From positions 302,885 through 348,938 of the forward strand of contig NZ_AYWO01000003.1 in the NCBI RefSeq assembly GCF_000502955.1: a DNA stretch of 46,054 nt, given 5' to 3'. Of the stretch, positions 6,380 through 13,977 are shown piece after piece; position 1 is the stretch's first letter, and each line of letters begins with the position of its first letter. The translations under genes were made by a program, and so were the position numbers. The notes under the pieces are model-generated. The model was given only the letters and a program-made list of their open reading frames with translations. It was not told where the DNA came from and ran no database searches. This stretch comes from Mesorhizobium sp. LNHC252B00. Its GTDB lineage: Bacteria; Pseudomonadota; Alphaproteobacteria; Rhizobiales; Rhizobiaceae.

Positions 6380-8473
6380 GTGAACTCACCTGCAAATATC
6401 ACCGATCCGCTCGTGCTGTTCATGCCGTCGGGCAAGCGCGGGCGGTTTCCTGTCGGGACGCCGGTGCTCGATGCCGCGCGCCAGCTCGGCGTCTACGTCG
6501 AAAGTGTGTGCGGTGGACGTGCCACCTGCGGGCGCTGCCAGGTCGAGGTGCAGGAAGGCAATTTTGCCAAGCACAAGATCGTTTCCTCCAACGATCACAT
6601 CACGCCCAAGGGCGCCAAGGAAGAGCGCTATGAGCGCGTCCGTGGCCTGCCCGAACGGCGCCGCCTCTCCTGCTCGGCGCAGATCCTGGGCGACCTCGTC
6701 ATCGACGTGCCGCAGGACACGGTCATCAACGCGCAGACGATCCGCAAGGATGCCGACACCAGGGTGATCGCCCGCGATTCGGCGATCCGCATGTGCTATG
6801 TCGAGATCGAAGAACCCGACATGCATAAGCCGCTTGGCGACCTCGACCGCCTGAAGATCGCGCTGATGCACGACTGGGGCCTGAAAAGCCTCGATTTCGA
6901 TTTTTATCTGCTGCCGCAGGTGCAAGGCATCCTGCGCAAGGGCAATTGGACCGCCACCGCCGCGATCTACAAGGATGCCGACAGCGAGACCGCGCGTGTC
7001 GTGGCACTTTGGCCCGGTCTTAAGAACGAGGCCTATGGGCTCGCCTGCGACATCGGCTCGACGACCATCGCCATGCATCTGGTGTCGCTGCTGTCGGGCC
7101 GCGTCGCCGCTTCGTCGGGCACATCGAACCCGCAGATCCGCTTCGGCGAGGATCTGATGAGCCGCGTCTCCTATGTGATGATGAACCCGGACGGCCGCGA
7201 AGGCATGACGGTCGCCGTGCGCGAGGCGATTTCCAGTCTTGTCGACAAGGTCTGCGCCGAAGGCAACGTCCAGCGCAACGACATCCTGGATTCCGTCTTC
7301 GTCGGCAATCCGATCATGCACCATCTGTTCCTCGGCATTGATCCGACCGAGCTTGGCGGCGCGCCCTTCGCGCTCGCCGTTTCGGGCGCGGTGCATATCA
7401 AGTCATCGGACATCGGCCTGAAGCTCAACCCGGGCGCCAGGCTCTATATGCTGCCTTGCATCGCCGGCCATGTCGGCGCCGACGCGGCGGCGGTGACGCT
7501 GTCGGAAGGTCCGCATCGCCAGGACGAGATGATGCTGATCGTCGACGTCGGCACCAATGCCGAGATCGTGCTTGGCAACCGCACGCGCGTCGTCGCGGCC
7601 TCCTCACCCACGGGCCCAGCCTTCGAAGGTGCTGAGATCTCCGGCGGCCAGCGAGCCGCGCCCGGCGCAATCGAGCGCGTACGCATCGATCCCGACACTC
7701 TGGAACCAAAATACCGCGTCATCGGCTCGGACCTGTGGTCCGACGAGCCGGGCTTCGTCGACAGCGTCCAGGCAACCGGCGTCACCGGCATCTGCGGCTC
7801 CGGCATCATCGAGGTGGTAGCCGAGATGTATCTCGCCGGCATCATCTCGGAGGACGGCGTCATCGATGGAGGGCTTGCGGCCCGCTCGCCGCGTGTCGTC
7901 GCCAACGGCCGCACCTTCTCCTACGTGCTGAAGGAAGGCTCCGCATTGAAGGAAGATGGGCCGAAGATCACCATCACCCAGACCGACGTGCGCGCCATTC
8001 AGCTCGCCAAGGCAGCGCTTTATGCCGGCACCAAGCTGTTGATGGAAAAGCAGAACACCGAGCATGTCGACCGCATCCACTTCGCCGGTGCCTTCGGTTC
8101 CTTCATCGATCCGAAATACGCCATGGTGTTGGGTCTGATCCCGGATTGCGACCTCGACAAGGTTTCAGCGGTCGGCAACGCCGCCGGTGCCGGCGCCCGC
8201 ATGGCGCTGCTCAATCGGGGCTATCGCCGCGAGATCGAGGACACGGTCAGCAAGATCGAGAAGATCGAGACGGCGCTCGAACCGAAATTCCAGGAGCATT
8301 TCGTCTACGCCATGGCGCTGCCCAACAAGGTCGATCCATTCCCGAAACTATCGGCGGCGGTGAAACTGCCGCCGCGCAAGACGGTCAGCGAGGATGGCGT
8401 TGCCGGCGATGCCGCCCCGCGCCGGCGTTCGCGCGAAGGCCACGAGGGGCGGCGGCGTGGTCGGGAGCAGTAA
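6380..8473 (+). CDS. Corrinoid-activating protein: 2Fe-2S ferredoxin plus ASKHA (DUF4445) domain, RACo-like
   Basis: A 697-residue cytoplasmic protein. Residues about 10-105 form a plant-type 2Fe-2S ferredoxin with Cys44, Cys50, Cys53 and Cys98. From about 210 onward is the ASKHA ATPase fold: ACDIGSTTIAMHL (phosphate loop), VDVGTNAEIVLG (second phosphate loop) and HFAGAFGSFID (adenosine region). RACo-type proteins use ATP to reduce inactive Co(II) corrinoid to Co(I). A basic tail ends the protein. The GTG at 6380 is preferred because it follows GAGGATAA and lies just before the ferredoxin fold; an ATG at 6320 would overlap the previous gene by 50 bases and add a non-conserved segment. The presence of this protein shows that a cobalamin-dependent demethylation system must work in this organism. 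Confidence 0.87.
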   Translation: MNSPANITDPLVLFMPSGKRGRFPVGTPVLDAARQLGVYVESVCGGRATCGRCQVEVQEGNFAKHKIVSSNDHITPKGAKEERYERVRGLPERRRLSCSAQILGDLVIDVPQDTVINAQTIRKDADTRVIARDSAIRMCYVEIEEPDMHKPLGDLDRLKIALMHDWGLKSLDFDFYLLPQVQGILRKGNWTATAAIYKDADSETARVVALWPGLKNEAYGLACDIGSTTIAMHLVSLLSGRVAASSGTSNPQIRFGEDLMSRVSYVMMNPDGREGMTVAVREAISSLVDKVCAEGNVQRNDILDSVFVGNPIMHHLFLGIDPTELGGAPFALAVSGAVHIKSSDIGLKLNPGARLYMLPCIAGHVGADAAAVTLSEGPHRQDEMMLIVDVGTNAEIVLGNRTRVVAASSPTGPAFEGAEISGGQRAAPGAIERVRIDPDTLEPKYRVIGSDLWSDEPGFVDSVQATGVTGICGSGIIEVVAEMYLAGIISEDGVIDGGLAARSPRVVANGRTFSYVLKEGSALKEDGPKITITQTDVRAIQLAKAALYAGTKLLMEKQNTEHVDRIHFAGAFGSFIDPKYAMVLGLIPDCDLDKVSAVGNAAGAGARMALLNRGYRREIEDTVSKIEKIETALEPKFQEHFVYAMALPNKVDPFPKLSAAVKLPPRKTVSEDGVAGDAAPRRRSREGHEGRRRGREQ

Positions 8474-8526
8474 GGGCGCAACAGGAAATTATTCGAGTCA
8501 TCGGACGCCTCGTTTTTTCACGCGCG

Positions 8527-8574
8527 TTGGCGCCGGAGCACTGACTTCGGTATAATTTCATTTGTATGCAAATG
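8527..8574 (+). promoter_or_regulatory. Promoter with palindromic operator at the start site
   Basis: TTGGCG (8527-8532) and a consensus TATAAT (8551-8556) are 18 bases apart. Immediately after the -10 box is the palindrome CATTTG-TATG-CAAATG (8559-8574), where transcription should start. A repressor bound there would block the promoter. The palindrome resembles the TTGT-N-ACAA-like sites of GntR/FCD regulators; that comparison is tentative. The promoter reads toward the small protein gene at 8710, leaving a leader of about 145 bases. Confidence 0.6.
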
Positions 8575-8600
8575 TTTCCAAATCGCGACGACTTGGAAAC
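8574..8600. promoter_or_regulatory. Inverted repeat in the leader of the small protein gene
   Basis: GTTTCCAA (8574-8581) and TTGGAAAC (8593-8600) are perfect 8-nt arms around an 11-nt GC-rich centre. It abuts the preceding palindrome. It could be a second operator or an RNA hairpin in the 5' leader; no T-run follows, so it is not a simple terminator. Confidence 0.5.
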
Positions 8601-8709
8601 CAAACCGCCGTTTTAGCGAAATCCGTCTGATACATGGCAGGTGCATTTACCCGAGCATCGAAAGGCGGCCGAAGATAGTCCTCGGCCCCGCTCGTCAAGG
8701 GAGATGAAA

Positions 8710-8895
8710 ATGTCGATGTTTGGAAATCTCGGTCGCTTCGGTGTGACCATCAGGCAGACCCACGCCAGCAACAAGGCGATCCGCGCGCTGAATAGCCTGC
8801 CGGCTCATGTCCAGAAGGATATTGGTTGGCCAGCATCGCCGCCGAACGATCCTCAAGCCGCGCTTGCCTCGCTGCTTCTGGCTACATCGCGCTGA
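8710..8895 (+). CDS. Small DUF1127-like protein, paralogue of the one at 11226
   Basis: A 61-residue protein. Its middle reads NKAIRALNSLPAHVQKDIGW, which is close to ERAIRSLPIELQKDIGW in the gene at 11226. The Leu-Pro...Lys-Asp-Ile-Gly motif matches the end of DUF1127 (YjiS-like) domains, which are small arginine- and leucine-rich proteins linked to RNA, phosphate or stress control in rhizobia. The ATG at 8710 fits an AGGGAG site six bases upstream; an ATG at 8704 directly abuts that site. It has its own promoter with two dyads. Function is unknown. Confidence 0.65.
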   Translation: MSMFGNLGRFGVTIRQTHASNKAIRALNSLPAHVQKDIGWPASPPNDPQAALASLLLATSR

Positions 8896-9123
8896 TGACC
8901 TTCGCCGACAAATGTAAATTGCTCGGCGTCCGCCGCGGACCTCGCATGGCCCCGACAATCACAAGCAACCGGCTGCGTGCCGCGCTTTTGCCGCATCGCT
9001 GACCTCCGCGCGCGGATCACACCACCGTGTAGACACACAAATCTTGACATTTTCAGCGACGGCACAATCTTCAGAAATAGAGGGGTTCTCTTAGTCGGCT
9101 TTGGCCGAAGTTCGTGTATCAGC

Positions 9124-10077
9124 ATGCCAAGTCTGAAAAGCCACGTCGTGTCCTTCGTGCTCAGGCACAGCCGCAAGAAGGCGTTTTCCAGCCCGGAGAA
9201 CCTGCAGCGCTGGATCGCCGCCGCGCGCAAGACCGAGGATCACCAGCCTCCTGTCTCGCTGCGTCAGCGTCTTAACGTCGAGATGCATACGATCGATGGC
9301 TTCCCCGTCTATGAAATCGCCCCCAGGGCCGGCGAGCGGAAGCGGATACTGTATCTACACGGTGGCGCCTATGTCTTTGAAATCACGCCCTATCATTGGC
9401 ACCTGATCGCCGACATGGCCGACCGGCTGGGCTACGGCATCACCGTGCCGATCTACCCCATCGCCCCCGAACACGATTTCCACGCCATGTTCGGCATGGT
9501 CGGCGACGTCTACCGCCAGGTGCTCGACGAGACGGAGGCCGAAGACATCGTCTTCATGGGCGATTCCGCCGGCGGCAACATGGCTGTGGTGCTGACCATG
9601 ATGGCCGCAGAACAGCGCCTGCCGGTGCCGTCGCGCCATGTGCTGATTTCACCCGGCCTCGACGTGTCGCTTGCTAACCCCGAAGTGTTCGAGGCCGAAC
9701 GCGACGACCCATGGCTGGGCATTGCGGGCGGGCGGGAGGCAATCCGCCTTTATAGTGCAGGAATAGATCCGTCAGACTGGCACATCAGCCCGCTCTATGG
9801 CGATCTGTCGGTGCTGCCGAAAACGCTGCTGTTGACTGGCTCACGCGATTTGTTGACGCCTGACAATCTGATCTTCGCGCAAAAGGCGCGTGCCGCCGGC
9901 GTCGAAGTCGATGTCGTCTACGAGGAAGGCATGTTCCACGTCTGGCCGTTGATCGACATGCCGGAATCACGCCGCGCCCGCCAGCACATCGTCGCATTTC
10001 TCAGTGAGGACCGCTTGCCGATCGGGCAAGACATGAGAACCGGCCTCGAAGCGCCCTCCGCCGCGGCGGCGGAGTAG
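9124..10077 (+). CDS. Alpha/beta hydrolase, hormone-sensitive-lipase family esterase
   Basis: A 317-residue hydrolase. It has the HSL oxyanion motif LHGGAY (His79-Gly-Gly), the nucleophile elbow GDSAGG (Ser148), an Asp in TGSRDLLTPD (about 240) and a His in EGMFHVWPL (about 275), which together complete the catalytic triad. Such enzymes hydrolyse carboxylic esters or acetylated compounds; the substrate is not known. No signal peptide is present, so it is cytoplasmic. The ATG at 9124 was chosen because homologous sequence starts near there; an upstream start at 8977 adds a Cys- and Arg-rich stretch unlike the family. It converges with the LysR gene, leaving a short gap and no clear terminator. 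Confidence 0.85.
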   Translation: MPSLKSHVVSFVLRHSRKKAFSSPENLQRWIAAARKTEDHQPPVSLRQRLNVEMHTIDGFPVYEIAPRAGERKRILYLHGGAYVFEITPYHWHLIADMADRLGYGITVPIYPIAPEHDFHAMFGMVGDVYRQVLDETEAEDIVFMGDSAGGNMAVVLTMMAAEQRLPVPSRHVLISPGLDVSLANPEVFEAERDDPWLGIAGGREAIRLYSAGIDPSDWHISPLYGDLSVLPKTLLLTGSRDLLTPDNLIFAQKARAAGVEVDVVYEEGMFHVWPLIDMPESRRARQHIVAFLSEDRLPIGQDMRTGLEAPSAAAAE

Positions 10078-10110
10078 TGCTTCTGCTTTCAGTTCGAACC
10101 TATTGGCGGA

Positions 10111-11010
10111 TCAGAACTTGCCGGTTTCCCGGAACACTTCGAAGGTCGCGCGGATGTGGTCGGCGACTGCCTTGACCGGCGCGCTGGCGTCCGGCGCCAC
10201 CACCATCGCCAGATTGTAGGTGCCGATGTCGGGCATGCCGTCCTTCGGGCAAAGCTCGACCATGTCGTTGCCGAGAAACGACTTTGGCAGCGGCGCCACG
10301 GCGAGATCGGACATGATCGCGGCACGCTGGCCGGCCGTGTGCGCGCTCATATAGGCAATGCGGTAATTGCGGCCCTCGCGGCCAAGCGCATCGAGCGCTC
10401 CCGCCCGCCAGGCGCATCCCTCTTCCCACAGCGATACCGGCAACGGCTCGCGCAGATGCGCGCAGCCGCCCTTGGCGCCGGCCCAGACGATAGGCTCGGT
10501 CAGCAGCACCTCGGCGCCGAGCGCGCTGGTCTTGTAGGAATTGGTCAGCAGTGTGATGTCGAGCGCCCGGTCGTCCATGCGCCGGCGCAGATTGCTGCTC
10601 TGGTCGATGGTGACGTCGACGGCGATCGACGGATGCGACTGCGCAAAACGCTTCAGCACATGCGGCAGCACGCGCTCGCCGTAATCATCCGGCGAACCAA
10701 GCCGCACCACGCCGACAATCTCGGGAATGATGAACTTCGACACCACCTCGCGGTTGATCGACAGCAGCCGGCGGGCATAGCCGAGCAGCATTTCGCCATC
10801 CGTGGTCAACGACACCGAGCGGGCGTCGCGCGCGAACATCGAGCGGCCAAGGATGTCCTCCAGCTTCTTGATCTGCATGGAGACGGCCGACGGCGTGCGG
10901 AAGACGGCATTGGCGGCGGTGGTGAAACTGCCGGTCTCGGCAATCGCCACGAAAGTGCGCAAAACGTCAAGATCGAGCAACGGCAGTGGATGATTGAGCG
11001 GGGCGTTCAT
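10111..11010 (-). CDS. LysR-family transcriptional regulator
   Basis: A 299-residue regulator. Residues about 13-72 form the winged helix-turn-helix: LDVLRTFVAIAETGSFTTAA, then SAVSMQIKKLEDILG. The effector-binding region (about 95-290) has the usual VVRLGSPDDYGERVLP opening. The 'SPDDYGERVLPHVL' wording suggests the LrhA/PecT-like subgroup. Its start region faces the small protein gene at 11226, so a shared 215-base divergent promoter region is likely. It may control that small gene or the esterase. Confidence 0.88.
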   Translation of the reverse strand: MNAPLNHPLPLLDLDVLRTFVAIAETGSFTTAANAVFRTPSAVSMQIKKLEDILGRSMFARDARSVSLTTDGEMLLGYARRLLSINREVVSKFIIPEIVGVVRLGSPDDYGERVLPHVLKRFAQSHPSIAVDVTIDQSSNLRRRMDDRALDITLLTNSYKTSALGAEVLLTEPIVWAGAKGGCAHLREPLPVSLWEEGCAWRAGALDALGREGRNYRIAYMSAHTAGQRAAIMSDLAVAPLPKSFLGNDMVELCPKDGMPDIGTYNLAMVVAPDASAPVKAVADHIRATFEVFRETGKF

Positions 11011-11225
11011 GGGGACCGACCTTCAATTTTTCTGATACAAAACATCATTCCATTTCGTTTGATTGAACATCAGAACGGGAGGATAGTCAACTCCATCGAA
11101 GCAGGTCGCTGCCATCGGCACCATGAAATGACCTGCGAACCAGGACCTTCGACGCGAATGAAGTTGAAACGAACCCGATTTGCCAACGCGCAGTCTGGCT
11201 GCGCCAGATGCCAAAGGAGAACATA

Positions 11226-11411
11226 ATGTCTATTCTGTCGTCCATCGGTCGTATCGCGGCCGAATTCAGCGCGGCCCGCGCCCGCTACCAGACCGAACGC
11301 GCTATCCGCTCCCTGCCGATCGAACTGCAGAAGGATATCGGCTGGCCTGAAGCCTCCGACGCCAAGACCAATGCACGCCATGGCGCCGGATCCTGGGCTG
11401 GAGCAAAGTAG
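11226..11411 (+). CDS. Small DUF1127-like protein, paralogue of the one at 8710
   Basis: A 61-residue protein beginning MSILSSIGRIAAEFSAARAR and carrying ERAIRSLPIELQKDIGW, a DUF1127-type ending. An AAGGAG site lies 7 bases before the ATG. It is divergent from the LysR gene and is followed by a strong 12-bp-stem terminator, so it is a single-gene transcript. It has the same length as the protein at 8710, with the same core, about 2.5 kb away, which suggests an old local duplication. Function is unknown. Confidence 0.75.
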   Translation: MSILSSIGRIAAEFSAARARYQTERAIRSLPIELQKDIGWPEASDAKTNARHGAGSWAGAK

Positions 11412-11430
11412 ATCGTGTGTAGCATTTGCT

Positions 11431-11474
11431 GAAGGCCTGCCGCGCGAACCAGCCCGGCAGGCCTTCCCTATTTT
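11431..11474 (+). terminator. Rho-independent terminator after the small protein gene
   Basis: A perfect 12-bp stem, GAAGGCCTGCCG (11431-11442) with CGGCAGGCCTTC (11455-11466), has a 12-nt loop and is followed by CCTATTTT (11467-11474). Confidence 0.85.
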
Positions 11475-11489
11475 ATTTGTATTCAAATG
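11475..11489. promoter_or_regulatory. Palindromic site like the operator at 8560
   Basis: ATTTGTATTCAAATG matches ATTTGTATGCAAATG at 8560-8574 at 14 of 15 positions. It directly follows a TATTTT sequence that could serve as a -10 box. It would then control transcription into the small gene at 11751. Confidence 0.45.
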
Positions 11490-11578
11490 AGTTTCGGAGC
11501 CATGTGGTTCGCGCATGACGCATATGAGAAAGCCGCATAGCAGCTCCTGTTTCCAATTAATTCGTTGTAAACAATGAT

Positions 11579-11604
11579 AAATTTCGGGCATCTTGCCCAA
11601 ATTT
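11579..11604. promoter_or_regulatory. Dyad symmetry upstream of the small gene at 11751
   Basis: AAATTT-C-GGGCA (11579-11590), TCT, then TGCCC-AAATTT (11594-11604). The arms match over 11 positions with one bulged C. It could be an operator or a leader hairpin; the flanking AAATTT makes it symmetrical in DNA as well as RNA. Confidence 0.4.
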
Positions 11605-11750
11605 GTCGCATTGGATGTCGCTTTTCATATCAAGTGCTTCGCTTTTGCGATTTAGTTTCTGCTTACACGAGCCTATATCACCGCCAGCAAACGAGCTGCC
11701 CCACTCCATCAAGCGAAGGCGACCCGTCTGAGCAACAAATGGAGATGATT

Positions 11751-11885
11751 ATGAAGCTTTTTGCACGCCTCTTCGCCCGCCGCGAAATGAACCTGACCAC
11801 CGCTCTCGAGCGCCAGCGCCTCGCCAACACCATGCCCGGCCAGACCGGCGCCATGAATGCGGCGCGCCTGGGCTTCGTCGCCTGA
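11751..11885 (+). CDS. Small basic protein, unknown
   Basis: A 44-residue protein starting MKLFARLFARREMNLTTALE. The N-terminal helix is amphipathic, with Phe/Leu alternating with Arg, and the end is Ala/Gly-rich. GGAG lies 7 bases before the ATG and a strong terminator follows 43 bases after the stop, which supports a real short gene. It has no recognisable family. The size and basic helix recall the neighbouring DUF1127-like proteins, but the DIGW motif is absent. Confidence 0.55.
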   Translation: MKLFARLFARREMNLTTALERQRLANTMPGQTGAMNAARLGFVA

Positions 11886-11927
11886 AGATTAAGAGGCAGC
11901 GCATCCCTGCCGCTGCTTTAGAACTGT

Positions 11928-11961
11928 AACGCCGCCTGGCTCCAGCCAGAGCGGCGTTTTT
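11928..11961 (+). terminator. Rho-independent terminator
   Basis: AACGCCGC (11928-11935) pairs with GCGGCGTT (11951-11958). Inside it CTGGCT and AGCCAG pair as well, giving a stem of 14 bp with a single bulged A, followed by TTT. Confidence 0.85.
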
Positions 11962-12040
11962 GTTCTGCCGGTGGACGCACGCTGCCTGTCCTTTGAACAG
12001 CGGGTGCCACTTCCGGGGCTCGCTGCACGCAGATTGCCCA

Positions 12041-12060
12041 TTTGCGACCCATGTCGCAAA
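12041..12060. promoter_or_regulatory. Perfect 20-bp dyad upstream of the GlxA-type regulator
   Basis: Arms TTTGCGAC (12041-12048) and GTCGCAAA (12053-12060) with a CCAT centre, 90 bases before the regulator start. The half-site ATGTCGCAAA recurs on the minus strand upstream of the DMGDH-like gene at 18523-21084. It is a candidate binding site for the regulator itself. Confidence 0.55.
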
Positions 12061-12109
12061 TTTAATCTTTTCCGGGCGACGTAGCCAATTGACAGACATG
12101 GTTTTTCCT

Positions 12110-12135
12110 GATGTCGCTATGCTATTCGCGACATC
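12110..12135. promoter_or_regulatory. Second dyad upstream of the GlxA-type regulator
   Basis: GATGTCGC (12110-12117) and GCGACATC (12128-12135) are perfect 8-nt arms with a 10-nt spacer. The core TGTCGC/GCGACA is the same as in the dyad at 12041-12060, so both may bind one protein. Confidence 0.5.
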
Positions 12136-12150
12136 CTGTTCGCGCCATGG

Positions 12151-13167
12151 ATGAGTGAGGTTCACTTGAACGCCGTAAAGCATCCGATCAAGCGATCGTT
12201 TGTATTCTTCCTTGTTCCCGATTTCACCATGATCGCTTTTGCGACCGCGCTCGATCCCCTACGCTCCGCCAATCGCATGCTCGGCTACGAAGCCTACCGC
12301 TGGCGCCTGGCCAGCATTGATGGCAAGCCGGTGCGTGCCTCGAACGGGGTCGAATGCGCTGTCAACACCTCGCTGGAGGAAGAGCGCAGGAAGATGGCGG
12401 GCCCCGACCGGCCGAACATGGCCATCGTCTGCAGCGGCATCGATGTCGAGCGCTATCAGAACAAGTCAGCCTTTGCCTGGCTACGCGAGGAGTACAATCG
12501 CGGCGTCGCCGTCGGCGGTCTGTGCACCGGCGCGCATATCCTCGCGGCAGCCGGCCTGTTGTCCAACAAGCGCTGCGCCATCCATTGGGAGAACCTGCCG
12601 GGCTTTTCCGAGGCGTTCCCGAAGGCCAATGTCTTTGCCGACCTGTTCGAAATCGACCAGAACGTCTACACCTGCGCCGGCGGCACCGCGGCGCTCGACA
12701 TGATGCTGAAACTTATCGGCGACGACTTTGACGAGAACCTCGTCAACCGCGTCTGCGAGCAGGTGCTGACCGATCGCGTGCGCAGCCCTACCGACCGCCA
12801 GCGTCTGCCGCTGCGCGCCCGCCTCGGCGTCCAGAACTCGAAAGTGCTGACCATCATCGAACTGATGGAGGGTAATCTTTCCGAGCCGCTGTCGCTGATA
12901 GAGATCGCCGACCATGTCGACCTGTCGCGCCGACAGATCGAACGGCTGTTCCGCACCGAGATGGGCCGATCCCCCGCCCGCTATTATCTCGAAATCCGGC
13001 TCGACCGCGCTCGACACCTGTTGATCCAGTCGTCGATGCCGGTGGTCGAGGTGGCGGTCGCCTGCGGCTTCGTCTCGGCCTCGCATTTCTCCAAATGCTA
13101 CCGCGAACTCTACGCCCGCTCGCCGCAGCAGGAGCGCGTCGACCGCAAGCAGTTGCTGGCGGCCTGA
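12151..13167 (+). CDS. GlxA-family AraC-type transcriptional regulator (GbdR-like)
   Basis: A 338-residue regulator. Residues about 15-190 form a DJ-1/PfpI-like domain with the nucleophile-elbow sequence GGLCTGAHILAAAGLL (about 122-137). Residues about 230-325 carry the AraC-type double helix-turn-helix: LSLIEIADHVDLSRRQIERLF and VVEVAVACGFVSASHFSKCY. GbdR of Pseudomonas, which senses glycine betaine and dimethylglycine and switches on dmg and sox genes, has this build. With soxBDAG and DMGDH-like genes nearby, a betaine-sensing role is a good inference. The ATG at 12151 lacks a strong ribosome site; a TTG at 12166 follows GTGAGG and is an alternative. Two dyads lie just upstream. Confidence 0.85.
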   Translation: MSEVHLNAVKHPIKRSFVFFLVPDFTMIAFATALDPLRSANRMLGYEAYRWRLASIDGKPVRASNGVECAVNTSLEEERRKMAGPDRPNMAIVCSGIDVERYQNKSAFAWLREEYNRGVAVGGLCTGAHILAAAGLLSNKRCAIHWENLPGFSEAFPKANVFADLFEIDQNVYTCAGGTAALDMMLKLIGDDFDENLVNRVCEQVLTDRVRSPTDRQRLPLRARLGVQNSKVLTIIELMEGNLSEPLSLIEIADHVDLSRRQIERLFRTEMGRSPARYYLEIRLDRARHLLIQSSMPVVEVAVACGFVSASHFSKCYRELYARSPQQERVDRKQLLAA

Positions 13168-13185
13168 TCGGATAGATCTGGGGAG

Positions 13186-13977
13186 CTACGCCGGCTGAGC
13201 CTGCGCTGTCTGCATCGCCTCCACACGGATGTCTTCCGTCAGCCGTGCCTTCAGCGCCGAGAATTCCAGGCTGGTCTTCAGCGTGTAATGGCGCGGATGC
13301 GGCAGGTCGATGGCGACATCCGACTTGATGCGGCCAGGCCGCGCCGTCATCACGATCACCCGCGAGGCCATGAAGATCGCCTCCTCGATGTCGTGAGTGA
13401 CGAACAGCACCGTCTTCTTGCGGCGTTCCCAGATGCCGAGCAGCAGCTCCTGCATCAGCCCGCGGGTCTGGTTGTCGAGCGCGCCGAACGGCTCATCCAG
13501 CAAGAGGATTTCGGGATCGTTGGCCAGCGCCCGTGCAATCGCCGTGCGCTGCTGCATGCCGCCGGAGAGCTGCTTCGGCCAATGGTTCTCGAACCCCTTC
13601 AGGCCGACAAGGTCGACATAGGAGGCGACGATCCCGTCCCGCTCCCTCTCAGGCATGCCGCGTTCGCGCAGGCCGAAGGCGATGTTTTCGGCAACCGTCA
13701 GCCAGGGAAACAGCGTGTAGGATTGGAAGACCATGCCGCGATCCGGCCCGGGCCGGGTCACCACCTTGCCGTCGAGCAGCACGCGGCCCTCGCTCGGTGC
13801 TTCGAGCCCGGCGACGATCCGCAGCAATGTCGACTTCCCGCATCCGGATGGCCCGAGGATGGTGATGAAGTCGTTGGCGGCGACCGCCACGTCGATCGGC
13901 ATCAATGCCTTGACCGGCTCTCCGCCGCTCACGCCAGCAAAAGTGCGCGAGACCCCTTCGATGAGAAGCTTGCTCAC
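13186..13977 (-). CDS. ABC transporter ATP-binding protein (taurine/nitrate type)
   Basis: A 263-residue ATPase. Walker A is GPSGCGKST (about 45-53), the Q-loop is VFQSYTLFPW, the signature is LSGGMQQR, Walker B is ILLLDEPFGALD and the switch His is in VTHDIEEA. It powers uptake through the permease encoded just upstream. The start is a GTG at 13977 that overlaps the permease stop (GTGA), so no ribosome site of its own is needed. It belongs to the SsuB/TauB/NrtD group. It converges with the GlxA-type regulator gene with an 18-base gap. Confidence 0.9.
   Translation of the reverse strand: MSKLLIEGVSRTFAGVSGGEPVKALMPIDVAVAANDFITILGPSGCGKSTLLRIVAGLEAPSEGRVLLDGKVVTRPGPDRGMVFQSYTLFPWLTVAENIAFGLRERGMPERERDGIVASYVDLVGLKGFENHWPKQLSGGMQQRTAIARALANDPEILLLDEPFGALDNQTRGLMQELLLGIWERRKKTVLFVTHDIEEAIFMASRVIVMTARPGRIKSDVAIDLPHPRHYTLKTSLEFSALKARLTEDIRVEAMQTAQAQPA

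Noticed and set aside
6320..6382. ATG at 6320 as start of the ferredoxin/ASKHA protein
   Set aside because: It would overlap the preceding gene by 50 bases and add an unconserved stretch. The GTG at 6380 with GAGGATAA upstream fits better, though not proven.
11574..11885. A longer 103-residue frame ending with the small protein at 11751
   Set aside because: The extra N-terminal part runs through a dyad and has no ribosome site. The ATG at 11751 has GGAG at the right distance.
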